In this document: in pieces, positions 55,347-63,895 of the stretch
How the letters are laid out: each line of letters begins with the position of its first letter
How positions within the stretch are numbered: position 1 is the first letter of the stretch
NCBI RefSeq assembly: GCF_001678755.1
Contig: NZ_LZDS01000030.1
Coordinates: 60,870-124,869, forward strand
Source of the DNA: Acinetobacter gandensis
GTDB lineage: Bacteria > Pseudomonadota > Gammaproteobacteria > Pseudomonadales > Moraxellaceae
DNA: 64,000 bases
Direction: 5' to 3'
Made by a program: the position numbers and the translations under genes
The notes under the pieces: generated by a model
Databases searched by the model: none
What the model saw: only the letters and a program-made list of their open reading frames with translations
Told to the model about the DNA's origin: nothing

Positions 55347-55661
55347 TTATTGCCCTTGAACTAAAGGCAACCCTGCATCACGAGCTGCACGTGTGCCGCC
55401 CATTAAGACCACGTATTCACGTGAGCTGTCAAAACCCTCTAATAATTCAGCTGCACGTGGAGCTTTACTTCCGCCACCACATAAAATGTAAATGGGTTGA
55501 TCCGTTGACACTTGAGTCAATGCTTCCGAAGACAAAGCTGTGATTGGCTGGTTCACAGCACCTTTCACATGCGCCTCAGCATAAGCACCGGCATCACGAA
55601 CATCCCAGATAATCGAGTCTTCTGGGAACTCAAATGTTGTAATTTCTTGTTTACGGATCAT
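55347..55661 (-). CDS. Rhodanese-like domain protein
   Basis: A 104-residue single rhodanese domain starting at 55661 (MIRKQEITTFEFP) with GGAG 6 nt upstream; a longer frame to 55718 is not supported. Family features: IWDVRDAGAYAEAHVKGAVNQP and the active loop CGGGSKA with the cysteine persulfide residue (about 67). The loop differs from the usual CxxGxR, having K-A at the end. It is divergent from yajQ. It could carry sulfur for thiolation or cyanide detoxification; its partner is unknown. Confidence 0.85.
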   Translation of the reverse strand: MIRKQEITTFEFPEDSIIWDVRDAGAYAEAHVKGAVNQPITALSSEALTQVSTDQPIYILCGGGSKAPRAAELLEGFDSSREYVVLMGGTRAARDAGLPLVQGQ

Positions 55662-55753
55662 TGCGCACTCCTTTTGATGTAAACAACACTTGGCAAATGA
55701 AGAAAACATCCCTAGCATCTCAGATATTCTTTCCCTTTGTAAAGGTCTAATCT

Positions 55754-56242
55754 ATGCCTTCTTTCGATATTGTTTCTGAATTAGAAGTTTTTGAAGTAAA
55801 TCATGCAGTTCAAAACACGCAAAAAGAAATTGCAACACGTTTTGACTTCCGTGGTCAGGATGTCTCTATTGAACTAAATGAAAAAAATAAGGAAATTAAA
55901 ATTTCGACTGAAAGTGATTTCCAATGTGAACAAGTTTATAGCATGTTAGAAAACCATTTCTTTAAACGTAAGGTGGATATTCAAGCTTTAGATCCACAAA
56001 AAATGACTGCTTCTGGCAAAAATGTAGTTCAAGTCATCAAGCTTAAAGATGGACTTGACTCTGATACCGCAAAAAAAATTAATAAAGCCATTAAAGAAAG
56101 CGGCATTAAGGCGCAATCTTCAATTCAAGGCGACAAAATTCGTGTAACAGATAAAAAACGCGATACCCTACAGCAAATTATGGCGTTCTTAAAAGAACAA
56201 CAATTTGGTGTACCGCTACAATTCAATAACTTTAAAGATTAA
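55754..56242 (+). CDS. yajQ: YajQ family cyclic-di-GMP-binding protein
   Basis: A 162-residue protein with two alpha/beta domains. It begins MPSFDIVSELEVFEVNHAV, the standard YajQ N terminus, and contains RFDFRG and a C-terminal DKKRDTLQQIMAFLKE. Relatives bind cyclic di-GMP and nucleic acid and act in regulation. Length is typical (about 162). Confidence 0.95.
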   Translation: MPSFDIVSELEVFEVNHAVQNTQKEIATRFDFRGQDVSIELNEKNKEIKISTESDFQCEQVYSMLENHFFKRKVDIQALDPQKMTASGKNVVQVIKLKDGLDSDTAKKINKAIKESGIKAQSSIQGDKIRVTDKKRDTLQQIMAFLKEQQFGVPLQFNNFKD

Positions 56243-56268
56243 GGCAGAATTGCCCCCAAAGGATTCTC

Positions 56269-56772
56269 ATGACACGACCAAATAAACTTCACAAACTGGT
56301 AAATGCAACGTCAAAATTACCGAAAGGGATTCAAAGTCGTTTACTGAGCCAAGCATTTGGTCGCGTCGTGCCGATGGTAGGTACTGCTAAAATTCGATAT
56401 CAACATGTTAGCTCTGAGCGTGTTGAGGTGAGCATTGCCAATCACAAGGCAATGCAAAACCATATCGGACAGCTTCATGCATGTGCAATGGCACTCATTG
56501 CAGAGACAGCAACAGGCTTTGTCACAGCGATGAATGTTCCTGATAGTGCTATTGTGCTAGTCAAAACCCTAAAAGTTGATTTCAAACGACCAAGTAAAGG
56601 CGCCATGCTCGCAATTGCAACTTTAACGGCAGAACAACAAGAACAGATGCGTACTTCCGACAAAGGTGAAACTTTGGTTCAAGTTCAAGTCACCGATGAA
56701 TCGGGTGAAGCACCGATCCAGTGTGAAATGTTATGGGCGTGGGTATCAAAAGCCACTCTGAAAAATAAATAA
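56269..56772 (+). CDS. DUF4442/hotdog-fold protein
   Basis: A 167-residue protein of the PaaI/DUF4442 hotdog type (KAMQNHIGQLHACAMALIAETATGF, the family's central helix). The N terminus is helical; the key acid/base residue is the Glu in AETATGF. It could be a thioesterase on an acyl-CoA, but the substrate is unknown. AAAGGA precedes the ATG. It follows yajQ by 26 bp, probably in one operon. Confidence 0.75.
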   Translation: MTRPNKLHKLVNATSKLPKGIQSRLLSQAFGRVVPMVGTAKIRYQHVSSERVEVSIANHKAMQNHIGQLHACAMALIAETATGFVTAMNVPDSAIVLVKTLKVDFKRPSKGAMLAIATLTAEQQEQMRTSDKGETLVQVQVTDESGEAPIQCEMLWAWVSKATLKNK

Positions 56773-56904
56773 ATGTAAATAAAACTTACTTTTAAGTAAG
56801 TATAAATTTTACCATAATGCTCATAAGTTGAGACGGATCTTCACCATTTAATCTGTCTCAATCAGCTCAATATGATGTGACTTTCATGCAAATATGAGCA
56901 CCTT

Positions 56905-57402
56905 ATGAAAAAAATCATGATTGCTATGGCGATGGCTTTGCCGTTTATTTTGACCGCTTGCCAAGCACCACAACAAACAGAATCAACAGCTACATCCAAA
57001 ATCTCGAATGCAAAACAAGCGGAGCGTGCTGCTGAAAATAAAAAAATTGTCATCGATTTTTATGAAGGTGTGTTCTTAAAACATCAAGTCCAAGAATATT
57101 CTGATCGGTATATTGGGCACCAATATATTCAACACAATCCGCATGTTCCTGATGGCAAAGCACCATTTGTCAATTATTTCACCCAATATTTTAAAGAAAA
57201 TCCTCAAGCCAGCAATGTTATTAAACGCGCTGTTGCTGAGGGTGATCTGGTATTTTTACACGTACACTCCACTCAGAATAAACAAGATCGAGGTGAAGCC
57301 ATCATCGACATTTTCCGAGTTGAAGATGGAAAAATTGTCGAACATTGGGATGTGCAACAGAGTATTCCAGAACAAAGTGCTAATCAAAACACCATGTTTT
57401 AA
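56905..57402 (+). CDS. SnoaL-like lipoprotein
   Basis: A 165-residue protein with signal peptide and lipobox LTAC (Cys at 19). The mature domain is of the SnoaL/NTF2 type: YIQHNPHVPDGKAPFVNYF and a C-terminal IIDIFRVEDGKIVEHWDVQQ, which is the common signature. Such proteins bind small molecules or have polyketide-cyclase-like activity; here probably at the cell envelope. Role unknown. A terminator follows. Confidence 0.8.
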   Translation: MKKIMIAMAMALPFILTACQAPQQTESTATSKISNAKQAERAAENKKIVIDFYEGVFLKHQVQEYSDRYIGHQYIQHNPHVPDGKAPFVNYFTQYFKENPQASNVIKRAVAEGDLVFLHVHSTQNKQDRGEAIIDIFRVEDGKIVEHWDVQQSIPEQSANQNTMF

Positions 57403-57430
57403 GCTTATAAATTAGAAATGATACACGCAC

Positions 57431-57460
57431 AAAAAAAGCCACAATGATTGTGGCTTTTTA
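57431..57460. terminator. Bidirectional intrinsic terminator after SnoaL lipoprotein
   Basis: A-run, arms AGCCACAAT and ATTGTGGCT, short loop, T-run between convergent genes. Confidence 0.9.
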
Positions 57461-57477
57461 GCATGATTAACTGCTTA

Positions 57478-57897
57478 TTATGCTTGATCAGCAGAAAACT
57501 TTGCTTTTGCGTCGGCGGGAATTTGACGTTTAGAACCTTTTACATCCACTGCGACAAAGGTAAATACACCTTCTGTCACACGGATTGGATTACGTGAACT
57601 GTCATGGCTATCCCAAACTTCAATTTGCATTTGAATTGAAGTATTCCCCACTTTCAAAATTTTGGTATAGACACTAATCACGTCACCCACTTTCACAGGG
57701 ACTAAGAAGGTCATTTGATTGATCGAAATCGTTGCACAACGCCCCTGACTGAAACGTTCTGCGTGAATAGCACCGGCCAAGTCCATTTGTGACACAATCC
57801 AACCACCAAATACATCCCCGCTCCAGTTGGTATCTGCTGGCATCGCGATGGTTTGTAGGGAAAGCGTTCCTTCAGGTTTTACATGAGTTTCTGACAC
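57478..57897 (-). CDS. yciA: Acyl-CoA thioesterase, YciA type
   Basis: A 139-residue hotdog thioesterase. TLSLQTIAMPADTNWSGDVFGGWIVSQMDLAG has the catalytic Asp and the GDVFGG loop of YciA-type enzymes, which hydrolyse acyl-CoA. The start is a GTG at 57897 with AGGAG 5 nt upstream. It follows trxC by 30 bp on the same strand and is probably read from the alpha/beta hydrolase promoter. Confidence 0.85.
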   Translation of the reverse strand: MSETHVKPEGTLSLQTIAMPADTNWSGDVFGGWIVSQMDLAGAIHAERFSQGRCATISINQMTFLVPVKVGDVISVYTKILKVGNTSIQMQIEVWDSHDSSRNPIRVTEGVFTFVAVDVKGSKRQIPADAKAKFSADQA

Positions 57898-57927
57898 TTT
57901 AGCTCCTGGCGCTGACGTTTATTGAGT

Positions 57928-58350
57928 TTAATTTAATTGCTGGTCGAGCCACTGCTGTAACTCACCTGCACGCATTGCTCCGCTTATTCTAGCAATTTCG
58001 TTGGTTTTATTCATTAAAACTAATGTTGGAATGCTTCGCACATTAAAAGCGCTGCTTAAACGTGGATTTGCTTCGGTATCAATTTTAGCAAAAACCACGC
58101 CAGCATTTGACTTTGCCACTTGCGCAAAATGCGGAGCCATCATTTTACATGGACCACACCACTCCGCCCACAGGTCAATCAATACAGGCAAATCACTATT
58201 GCTAATGAAATTACTAAAATTCTGTTCATTCAATTCAATTGGTGCAAGTGGAATAAGCCCTTGATGGCATTGACCACATGCAGGACCAATTTCTAGTTTT
58301 TCTTCAGGTACACGATTTTTTGCACCACATTCAGAACACACAACGATCAT
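57928..58350 (-). CDS. trxC: Thioredoxin TrxC (thioredoxin 2)
   Basis: A 140-residue thioredoxin with an N-terminal zinc ribbon CSECGAKNRV then CGQC (about C5, C8, C25, C28) and the redox site AEWCGPCKMM (about 63-72). This extended zinc form is TrxC, a cytosolic disulfide reductase active under oxidative stress. The ATG directly follows the stop of the upstream hydrolase gene. Confidence 0.93.
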   Translation of the reverse strand: MIVVCSECGAKNRVPEEKLEIGPACGQCHQGLIPLAPIELNEQNFSNFISNSDLPVLIDLWAEWCGPCKMMAPHFAQVAKSNAGVVFAKIDTEANPRLSSAFNVRSIPTLVLMNKTNEIARISGAMRAGELQQWLDQQLN

Positions 58351-59247
58351 TTAGCTCACTCCAACATGTTGATGTAAAAATTCTAATTGGGTTGTGATGG
58401 CTTTTTCAAACCATTGCCCATGATAAATTTCAAAATGCTTCATATCCCACTCATGATATTGCACAAATGGTGCAATATTGGTCGCAGCTTCACGACTAGA
58501 TTCAATTGGAATCAAGCTATCTGCTTTTGCAGCAATGAAGAGTACTGGCACATTTATTTTCCGAACATCCTGAATCGGTCTGAATCGAATTAATTTAAAT
58601 AATGCACGTGCAGGAATTTCACCGCTCCAATAATAATCTGGATTAACTATAGATAAATAACCCTCATAACTATCAGGCGATTGTAAAAAGCATAAGCGGG
58701 TTGGATCGACCACAGGCAAAGTCGTCGGCGTCATCCCAACTTTAGAGCCCATGTAATCTTGGCTCGATAATTTTAAAGCTTTTGGTAATTGTTGTAAGGG
58801 ATAAAGTTTGGCGCTTTCCGCTCCATCAACAAACGGAACTTGAACCATTATGGCTTTAATATTGTTTAACTGAGCTGCCAATGACAAGACGTAACCACCA
58901 CTTAAAGAAGTTCCCCATAGCACCATGCGTCGAGCATCAATCGATTTACGTTGCTGCAAATGACTAATCATGGTCTGCCAGTCTTCTAACTGCGCCTTAA
59001 TGTTGACCAATTCACGCGGACGTCCGGTACTCCCTCCCCAGTAACGATAGTCAAAAAGTACAACTGCATAACCGGCTTTCGCAAAACGCTGAGCATATTG
59101 AATCAATTTAAATTGGCGTAAAGCAGCTAAGCCATGCGCCATTAAAATGACAGCTGGTTTTTCTACATCTTTCGGACGATAAAAATCTGCGGCAATCACT
59201 TCTTGGCCGCTTTTGACATACAGTGGTTCTACTGTATAGGCGTGCAT
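58351..59247 (-). CDS. Alpha/beta hydrolase
   Basis: A 298-residue alpha/beta hydrolase. Catalytic triad candidates: Ser in GTSLSGG (about 112-118), Asp in AKADSLIP (about 242) and His in MKHFEIY (about 272). Oxyanion motif AHGLAALRQF near the N terminus. It is of the group with DUF-type dienelactone or acyl hydrolases; substrate unknown. Its stop touches the trxC start. Confidence 0.85.
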   Translation of the reverse strand: MHAYTVEPLYVKSGQEVIAADFYRPKDVEKPAVILMAHGLAALRQFKLIQYAQRFAKAGYAVVLFDYRYWGGSTGRPRELVNIKAQLEDWQTMISHLQQRKSIDARRMVLWGTSLSGGYVLSLAAQLNNIKAIMVQVPFVDGAESAKLYPLQQLPKALKLSSQDYMGSKVGMTPTTLPVVDPTRLCFLQSPDSYEGYLSIVNPDYYWSGEIPARALFKLIRFRPIQDVRKINVPVLFIAAKADSLIPIESSREAATNIAPFVQYHEWDMKHFEIYHGQWFEKAITTQLEFLHQHVGVS

Positions 59248-59370
59248 ACGTGCTCCGTTGCGTTATTTTATGGTTGTAATCGCTTATAAATTTTAAGAAC
59301 TTTCAGCTCTACAATGAGCTTAATGCTATCATAAAGCATATATCTATGAATCAAATTATGGAGTGACTCA

Positions 59371-59706
59371 ATGAGCGAAAATGTCGGTTTTGCAGGTCAA
59401 ATTGGTCCTGAACATGTAGAGCAAGTCGTTGAAAAAGGCTTTAAATCAATTATTAATAATCGCCCAGATATGGAAGGTGGCCCTGATCAACCAGCGAGTG
59501 CTCAAATTGAAGAAGCTGCACGTACAGCGGGTTTAGACTATGTACATCAACCTGTTGTTGCAGGTCAAATCACTGAACTGGATGTACGCACATTTGCCAA
59601 CCATTTCAATGAACTGCCAAAACCAGTGCTGATGTTCTGCCGTACAGGTAATCGTTCAAATAACCTTTACCAACTAGCTAAACAGATGGATCTTTTGGAT
59701 GATTAA
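59371..59706 (+). CDS. DUF442/BLH-type phosphatase-like protein (TIGR01244 family), cytosolic
   Basis: A 111-residue protein with VVEKGFKSIINNRPDMEGG and the P-loop-like CRTGNRS (about 91-97), a C-x5-R site as in cysteine phosphatases and in beta-lactamase-hydrolase-like proteins linked to sulfide metabolism. GGAG lies 7 nt before the ATG. It overlaps the start of a paralogue by 8 bp. No signal peptide, so it acts in the cytosol. Confidence 0.85.
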   Translation: MSENVGFAGQIGPEHVEQVVEKGFKSIINNRPDMEGGPDQPASAQIEEAARTAGLDYVHQPVVAGQITELDVRTFANHFNELPKPVLMFCRTGNRSNNLYQLAKQMDLLDD

Positions 59707-60118
59707 TGCATTCATTCAGCGTGCATTATTGGTACTTTGCTTGAGTTGCGCAACAGCTTCCTTTGCTCAAGATAGCCAAGCGCTCAATGAAAAAGTCAGC
59801 GTATCGGGTCAAATGACTACAGATAAATTTTCAAGTTTAATCAAACAACAAAAATTTAAATCTGTAATTGTGAATCGACCAGATAGTGAGGCGGGCAATG
59901 AAGTGACTGTTTTACAGTTACGAGGCATTGCTGAAAAGTCTCACGTGAGTGTTGTGTATCAACCTGTCCAAAGCGGTAAAATTTCTCAAACAGACGTGAA
60001 GGAATTTGCCAAATACTATAATGAGCTTCCTAAACCCATTTTGATGATTTGTCGAAGCGGATCACGTTCGACATCACTTTTCAATCAAGCTAAGGCTCAA
60101 GGTTTGCTCAATGACTAA
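59699..60118 (+). CDS. DUF442 family protein with signal peptide (paralogue of the upstream gene)
   Basis: A 139-residue protein with a signal peptide (about 1-23, ending ATASFA) and then the same DUF442 domain: SVIVNRPDSEAGNE, and CRSGSRS (about 119-125). It is 8 bp overlapped with the cytosolic version and clearly homologous to it, for example by FAKYYNELPKPILMICRSGSRS. The export means a related reaction in the periplasm. Expected to be translated by coupling. Confidence 0.85.
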   Translation: MINAFIQRALLVLCLSCATASFAQDSQALNEKVSVSGQMTTDKFSSLIKQQKFKSVIVNRPDSEAGNEVTVLQLRGIAEKSHVSVVYQPVQSGKISQTDVKEFAKYYNELPKPILMICRSGSRSTSLFNQAKAQGLLND

Positions 60119-60218
60119 ATTGATGTTTGCAGTTTTATTTTCAACATTGCTGCTAACTGGATGTAATTCTATGAATGTACGTCCAACTGTTGGTGTAAGT
60201 GTCGGGACTGCACTTTAA
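60111..60218 (+). CDS. Small lipoprotein (35 residues)
   Basis: A short gene overlapping the stop of the DUF442 gene by 8 bp. The product begins MTKLMFAVLFSTLLLTGC, a lipoprotein signal with lipobox LLTGC (Cys at 18), followed by a mature peptide of only 18 residues ending VSVGTAL. The ATG is at 60111 and the stop at 60216-60218. Overlapping start and a good lipobox support a real gene; it is too short for conservation to be judged by eye. Confidence 0.65.
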   Translation: MTKLMFAVLFSTLLLTGCNSMNVRPTVGVSVGTAL

Positions 60219-60235
60219 TTTTGCAGTCCCTCTAA

Positions 60236-60267
60236 TAAAAAAAACAGCGCCGAAGCGCTGTTTTTTT
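60236..60267. terminator. Bidirectional intrinsic terminator
   Basis: A-run, arms ACAGCGC and GCGCTGT around CGAA, T-run. It is shared by the DUF442 operon and the convergent Ig-like gene, whose stop codon lies in its T-run. Confidence 0.9.
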
Positions 60268-61954
60268 AATTTAGTAAATTAGCCCACGGTTTTTGGTAGC
60301 TACAACTACCTACACCATATGGACTTGAATCAAATGGTTGCGATGCCGTTGATTCTAAATCAGCTTTTAACGGATTCAATGGGTAAAGCATCGTTGATTC
60401 AACTGTTTTTCCACTTACTGTTGTAGAAGCTTTAATTTGGACGGTTTGCCAACCTGCATAACGACGTAAGTAGTTAACTTTAAAATCAAATGAACCTGTA
60501 GCAGTCGTTGTATAACTAAATTCATTTATCGCAGAATCATCAACTTTATCCCTATTTACTAAACTTGTTGCAAGCGATGAAGTAGTCGGATTTGTCACTG
60601 CCGAACATAGCAAGTACGTTCTTGGTTCAATTTCATAGCGTGCAATTAAAGATTTATTAGATTCAAGTTCAACGATATCATTTTGTGCTTTTGTCAAATC
60701 TATTTTTTTTGCATTAATTTCTGCTTGTAATTTTGCTTTGTTCTCTTTTGCATTCAGATCGCTATCATCAATTAAGCTCAAATCACCTTCTAAAGATTGA
60801 ATATCAATATTGAGTTGATTAACTTTAGCATTTAAGGGCTTAATTTTATTAACATCTATACTTAAAAGATCTGTAGATCTTATTTTTTCAAGCTCAGAAT
60901 TTTGAACGTAACGACCAATTGCACCAGAGATAATATTAATAGACATCGTCACTTTTTGATTTGATAAAGGCTTACCGTCAATATCAACAACTTGTGCAGA
61001 AATATCCTCAGTATAGAAAGTTTTTTCTGAATTAGTACTTAGTACACCAGCATTACCAAAAGTAATATTACCTACAGGAACTAACGTATCACCGGCAATG
61101 ACATCCAGTTTAATTGGCTTAACCACTTTATTGTTATTCGGGTCTACAATTATCGCTTCAAAATTAATACCACTATTAATTAAAGATGTAGCCAATTGCC
61201 CAGTCGCTAAAGGCAAACGTACAGTAAATACTGCATTACCAAGATTATCGGTAATTAGTGTTGAAGAACCATCAATTGAAACACGATTATTTGCATAATC
61301 TAATACACTGAGTGTTACTGATTTACCAGCCAAAGAACCACCATTGGTATCCAAAGCTTTAACTGTAATCGTTGCCGTATCACCTTTTACAGAAAGTAAA
61401 TTCTTATTCGTTTGAATAGCTAAATCATATAATGGTTTTTCAGCTTCGCTTTCAACTACACTGACATATGTATCAGATATTTTTTTCTTTTCAGCATTTA
61501 ATAAATTAATAGGAATACCTTTTGTTAATAGTGATGTATTTGTAGAAGCACCCAGTTTAAGCGTGTAAATGACATATCCATTTGCATCCGTTGTTTGATC
61601 TGCACTACCATCGATAGATACTCCTAAATCTTTAGCATTCACTAATTGTAATGTAACAGGTTCATTTTCAGCAGCACCACCTGTTTCAGAATCTAGAACT
61701 TGTACAGTTAAAACAAGCGTATCACCTGATAACAACATAGCAGTTTTTGATGCTTTAAAGTTTGCATACAAATCTTTTGTTTCTTCTACAGGCGGAGTAG
61801 TAGTATCACCACCATTGTTACTATTATTTCCATTTCCGTTATTTACAGTATCGCCTTGGTTAAAATAGCCATCGCTGCCGCCTCCACCACAACTTGCAAG
61901 TAAAATAGATAATGCAATCGCAGAAAGCTTCAATGACGTTTGTTTATTTAGCAT
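60266..61954 (-). CDS. Ig-like domain lipoprotein
   Basis: A 562-residue surface protein. The signal peptide ends in a lipobox LLASC (Cys at 22), followed by Gly-rich GGGGSDG and an Asn/Gly/Thr-rich linker (about 30-55). Two tandem bacterial Ig-like (Big-1/invasin-type) repeats follow, about residues 66-165 and 175-280, each with a DxNGxxxxT pattern (TTDANGYVIYTLKLG, ITDNLGNAVFTVRLP). A third Ig-like region is interrupted by a coiled coil (about 355-440), and the C-terminal domain ends with two Cys (about 455 and 550). Likely an outer-membrane surface protein; binding partner unknown. It has no visible neighbours in function. Confidence 0.8.
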   Translation of the reverse strand: MLNKQTSLKLSAIALSILLASCGGGGSDGYFNQGDTVNNGNGNNSNNGGDTTTPPVEETKDLYANFKASKTAMLLSGDTLVLTVQVLDSETGGAAENEPVTLQLVNAKDLGVSIDGSADQTTDANGYVIYTLKLGASTNTSLLTKGIPINLLNAEKKKISDTYVSVVESEAEKPLYDLAIQTNKNLLSVKGDTATITVKALDTNGGSLAGKSVTLSVLDYANNRVSIDGSSTLITDNLGNAVFTVRLPLATGQLATSLINSGINFEAIIVDPNNNKVVKPIKLDVIAGDTLVPVGNITFGNAGVLSTNSEKTFYTEDISAQVVDIDGKPLSNQKVTMSINIISGAIGRYVQNSELEKIRSTDLLSIDVNKIKPLNAKVNQLNIDIQSLEGDLSLIDDSDLNAKENKAKLQAEINAKKIDLTKAQNDIVELESNKSLIARYEIEPRTYLLCSAVTNPTTSSLATSLVNRDKVDDSAINEFSYTTTATGSFDFKVNYLRRYAGWQTVQIKASTTVSGKTVESTMLYPLNPLKADLESTASQPFDSSPYGVGSCSYQKPWANLLN

Positions 61955-62095
61955 GAATTTCCCCTAGAACCCTCAATGTATATAGAGTTGTTATAAATAT
62001 TTATTGGCTGCTATGTAACCATAGTTATAGCTTTATGTAAATAAAAGGAAGATAAATGTTTGTTGTGGTAAATTCTCTATAAATAAGGAGTCTAT

Positions 62096-63472
62096 ATGTA
62101 CGACATCATCATTATTGGCGCTGGAACTGCAGGTATATCAGCTTATAAAGAAGCGATAAAAAAAACACAAAATATTCTCATAATAAATGATGGGCCTTGG
62201 GACACAACCTGTGCTCGCGTAGGATGTATGCCGAGTAAAATTCTTATCTCTACAGCAAATAGAATCCATGATATTTCACATGTGAGCGCTCTAGGTCTCG
62301 ATGTAAAAGCAACAATTAATACAGAGCATGTCATGCAGCATGTACAAACATTACGTGATCGATTTACCAGAGCCACATTAAAAGATGTTGAAAGCTGGCC
62401 AAATGAACATAAAATCTCCGGTCGCGCAGAGTTTCTGAACGCCAATACCATTATTGTAAATGGTCAAAAACTTCAAGCAAAATCATTTATTCTTGCTGTG
62501 GGAACAACTCCCACTATTGACACTACTCAAAAACATATTCTAGGTTCCAAACTACTTACCTCTGATCAAATTTTTGAACTTAATCAGCTACCCGAATCTA
62601 TTGCTGTGATTGGCAGTGGTGTAATCGCATTAGAACTAGCACAAGCCTTACATCGTTGCGGTGTAAAGACTACTATTTTTGCACGAAGCCGTAGAATTGG
62701 CTCATTAACAAGTCCAACACTTCAAAATTTGGCACAAGAAGTACTCAGCAATGAATTAGATATTAAATTCGAAGTATTACCCGAATCTTATGAAGTTCAA
62801 AATGATCAGGTTCACTTAAATTTTACAGACTCAAATAAACAACAAAAACTGAATGTAGATTATGTTTTGGCTGCAACGGGGCGTAGTACCTTACTTGATT
62901 CATTAAATTTAGAAAATATCGATGAATCATTTAATGACTTAAAAAAGCTACCCATCGATCCTATCAGCAAGCAATTAGGGGAATATCCAATTTTTGTTGT
63001 AGGTGATGCACATACAAGCACACCTATTCAACATGAGGCAGCACATGAAGGAAAACAGTCTGTAAATAATTGTCTCAACTATCCGATTATTAAGCCAATT
63101 AAAACACTCTGTCCGCTTGGTATCCTTTTTTCATCACCACAAATGGCTACAATAGGTAAAAGTTATAAACAACTTAAAGATCTAAATAAAGAATTTGTAA
63201 CGGGTTTCGTTTCATATGAAAAACAAGGTCGGGCGATTGTGGCTGCTAAAAATCAAGGCGCGGCTGAAGTTTATATTGATGTTCATACACATAAACTATT
63301 AGGTGCTGAACTATTCTGTCCTGAAGCAGAACATTTGGCCCATTTACTCGCTTGGATCCTTGATGAAGATATAACAATCCACCAAATTTTAGAAAAACCT
63401 TTTTATCACCCTACACTCGAAGAAGGTTTAAGAACGGCTTTGAAACATGCAAGAAGGCAGCTGTGTTCCTGA
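62096..63472 (+). CDS. Dihydrolipoamide-dehydrogenase-like flavoprotein
   Basis: A 458-residue FAD/NAD disulfide oxidoreductase. IIIGAGTAGISA binds FAD, the redox disulfide is C-x4-C in TTCARVGCMPSK (Cys about 39 and 44), IGSGVIALELAQAL binds NAD, and FYHPTLEEG near residue 436-444 supplies the catalytic His-Glu. This is a complete Lpd-like set, but it is a stand-alone copy without E2 or glycine-cleavage genes, so its partner is unknown; it might be a paralogue of the main lpdA. AGGAG is 5 nt before the ATG. Confidence 0.85.
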   Translation: MYDIIIIGAGTAGISAYKEAIKKTQNILIINDGPWDTTCARVGCMPSKILISTANRIHDISHVSALGLDVKATINTEHVMQHVQTLRDRFTRATLKDVESWPNEHKISGRAEFLNANTIIVNGQKLQAKSFILAVGTTPTIDTTQKHILGSKLLTSDQIFELNQLPESIAVIGSGVIALELAQALHRCGVKTTIFARSRRIGSLTSPTLQNLAQEVLSNELDIKFEVLPESYEVQNDQVHLNFTDSNKQQKLNVDYVLAATGRSTLLDSLNLENIDESFNDLKKLPIDPISKQLGEYPIFVVGDAHTSTPIQHEAAHEGKQSVNNCLNYPIIKPIKTLCPLGILFSSPQMATIGKSYKQLKDLNKEFVTGFVSYEKQGRAIVAAKNQGAAEVYIDVHTHKLLGAELFCPEAEHLAHLLAWILDEDITIHQILEKPFYHPTLEEGLRTALKHARRQLCS

Positions 63473-63530
63473 TTCCTAGGTGAAATAAGGCTTTGGTTTT
63501 CATCTTTTGATTTTTTATCTATTTTAGTGC

Positions 63531-63571
63531 ATAAAAAAATCCCCCTATCTCATAAGAGTTAGGGGGATTTT
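63531..63571. terminator. Terminator of the rrn operon
   Basis: Arms AAATCCCCCTA and TAGGGGGATTT around a 12-nt loop. On the minus strand a T-run of seven follows, so it ends the rRNA transcript; on the plus strand it could also end the gene at 62096-63472. Confidence 0.85.
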
Positions 63572-63579
63572 GAATAATG

Positions 63580-63695
63580 AGCTGGCGATGACTTACTCTC
63601 ACATGGGTAACCCCACACTACCATCAGCGCTAAGAGGTTTCACTTCTGAGTTCGGGAAGGGATCAGGTGGTTCACTCTTGCTATTGTCGCCAGCA
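63580..63695 (-). rRNA. rrf: 5S ribosomal RNA
   Basis: The minus strand has about 115 nt with complementary ends (GCTGGCGA...TCGCCAGC) and the conserved CCCGAACTCAGAAGTGAAAC core of bacterial 5S rRNA. Ends are approximate within a few bases. It is the last gene of the rrn operon, followed by a terminator. Confidence 0.95.
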
Positions 63696-63895
63696 CAACT
63701 GTTATGGATACTTACTGAGGTCTTATTTAGATGCCTTAGCTTTCAACCAAATAGAGTACATTAACAGATTATTTGAGTTGCATTTTATGTTCTAGCGTAT
63801 TCTGAATCAAGTATTTCAAGACCGTTTGGTCTTTAATGAATCAATCTCTGCTCACTGCTTACGCAGTTCGTACAACAACTGTTTGGGTGTTGTAT
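63696..63895 (-). other. 23S-5S internal transcribed spacer
   Basis: About 200 bp with no tRNA gene. Ends pair partly with the 23S/5S flanks for processing. Short frames here are not genes. Confidence 0.7.

Noticed and set aside
63570..63764. Plus-strand frame at the right end
   Set aside because: It lies on the antisense strand of 5S rRNA and the spacer.
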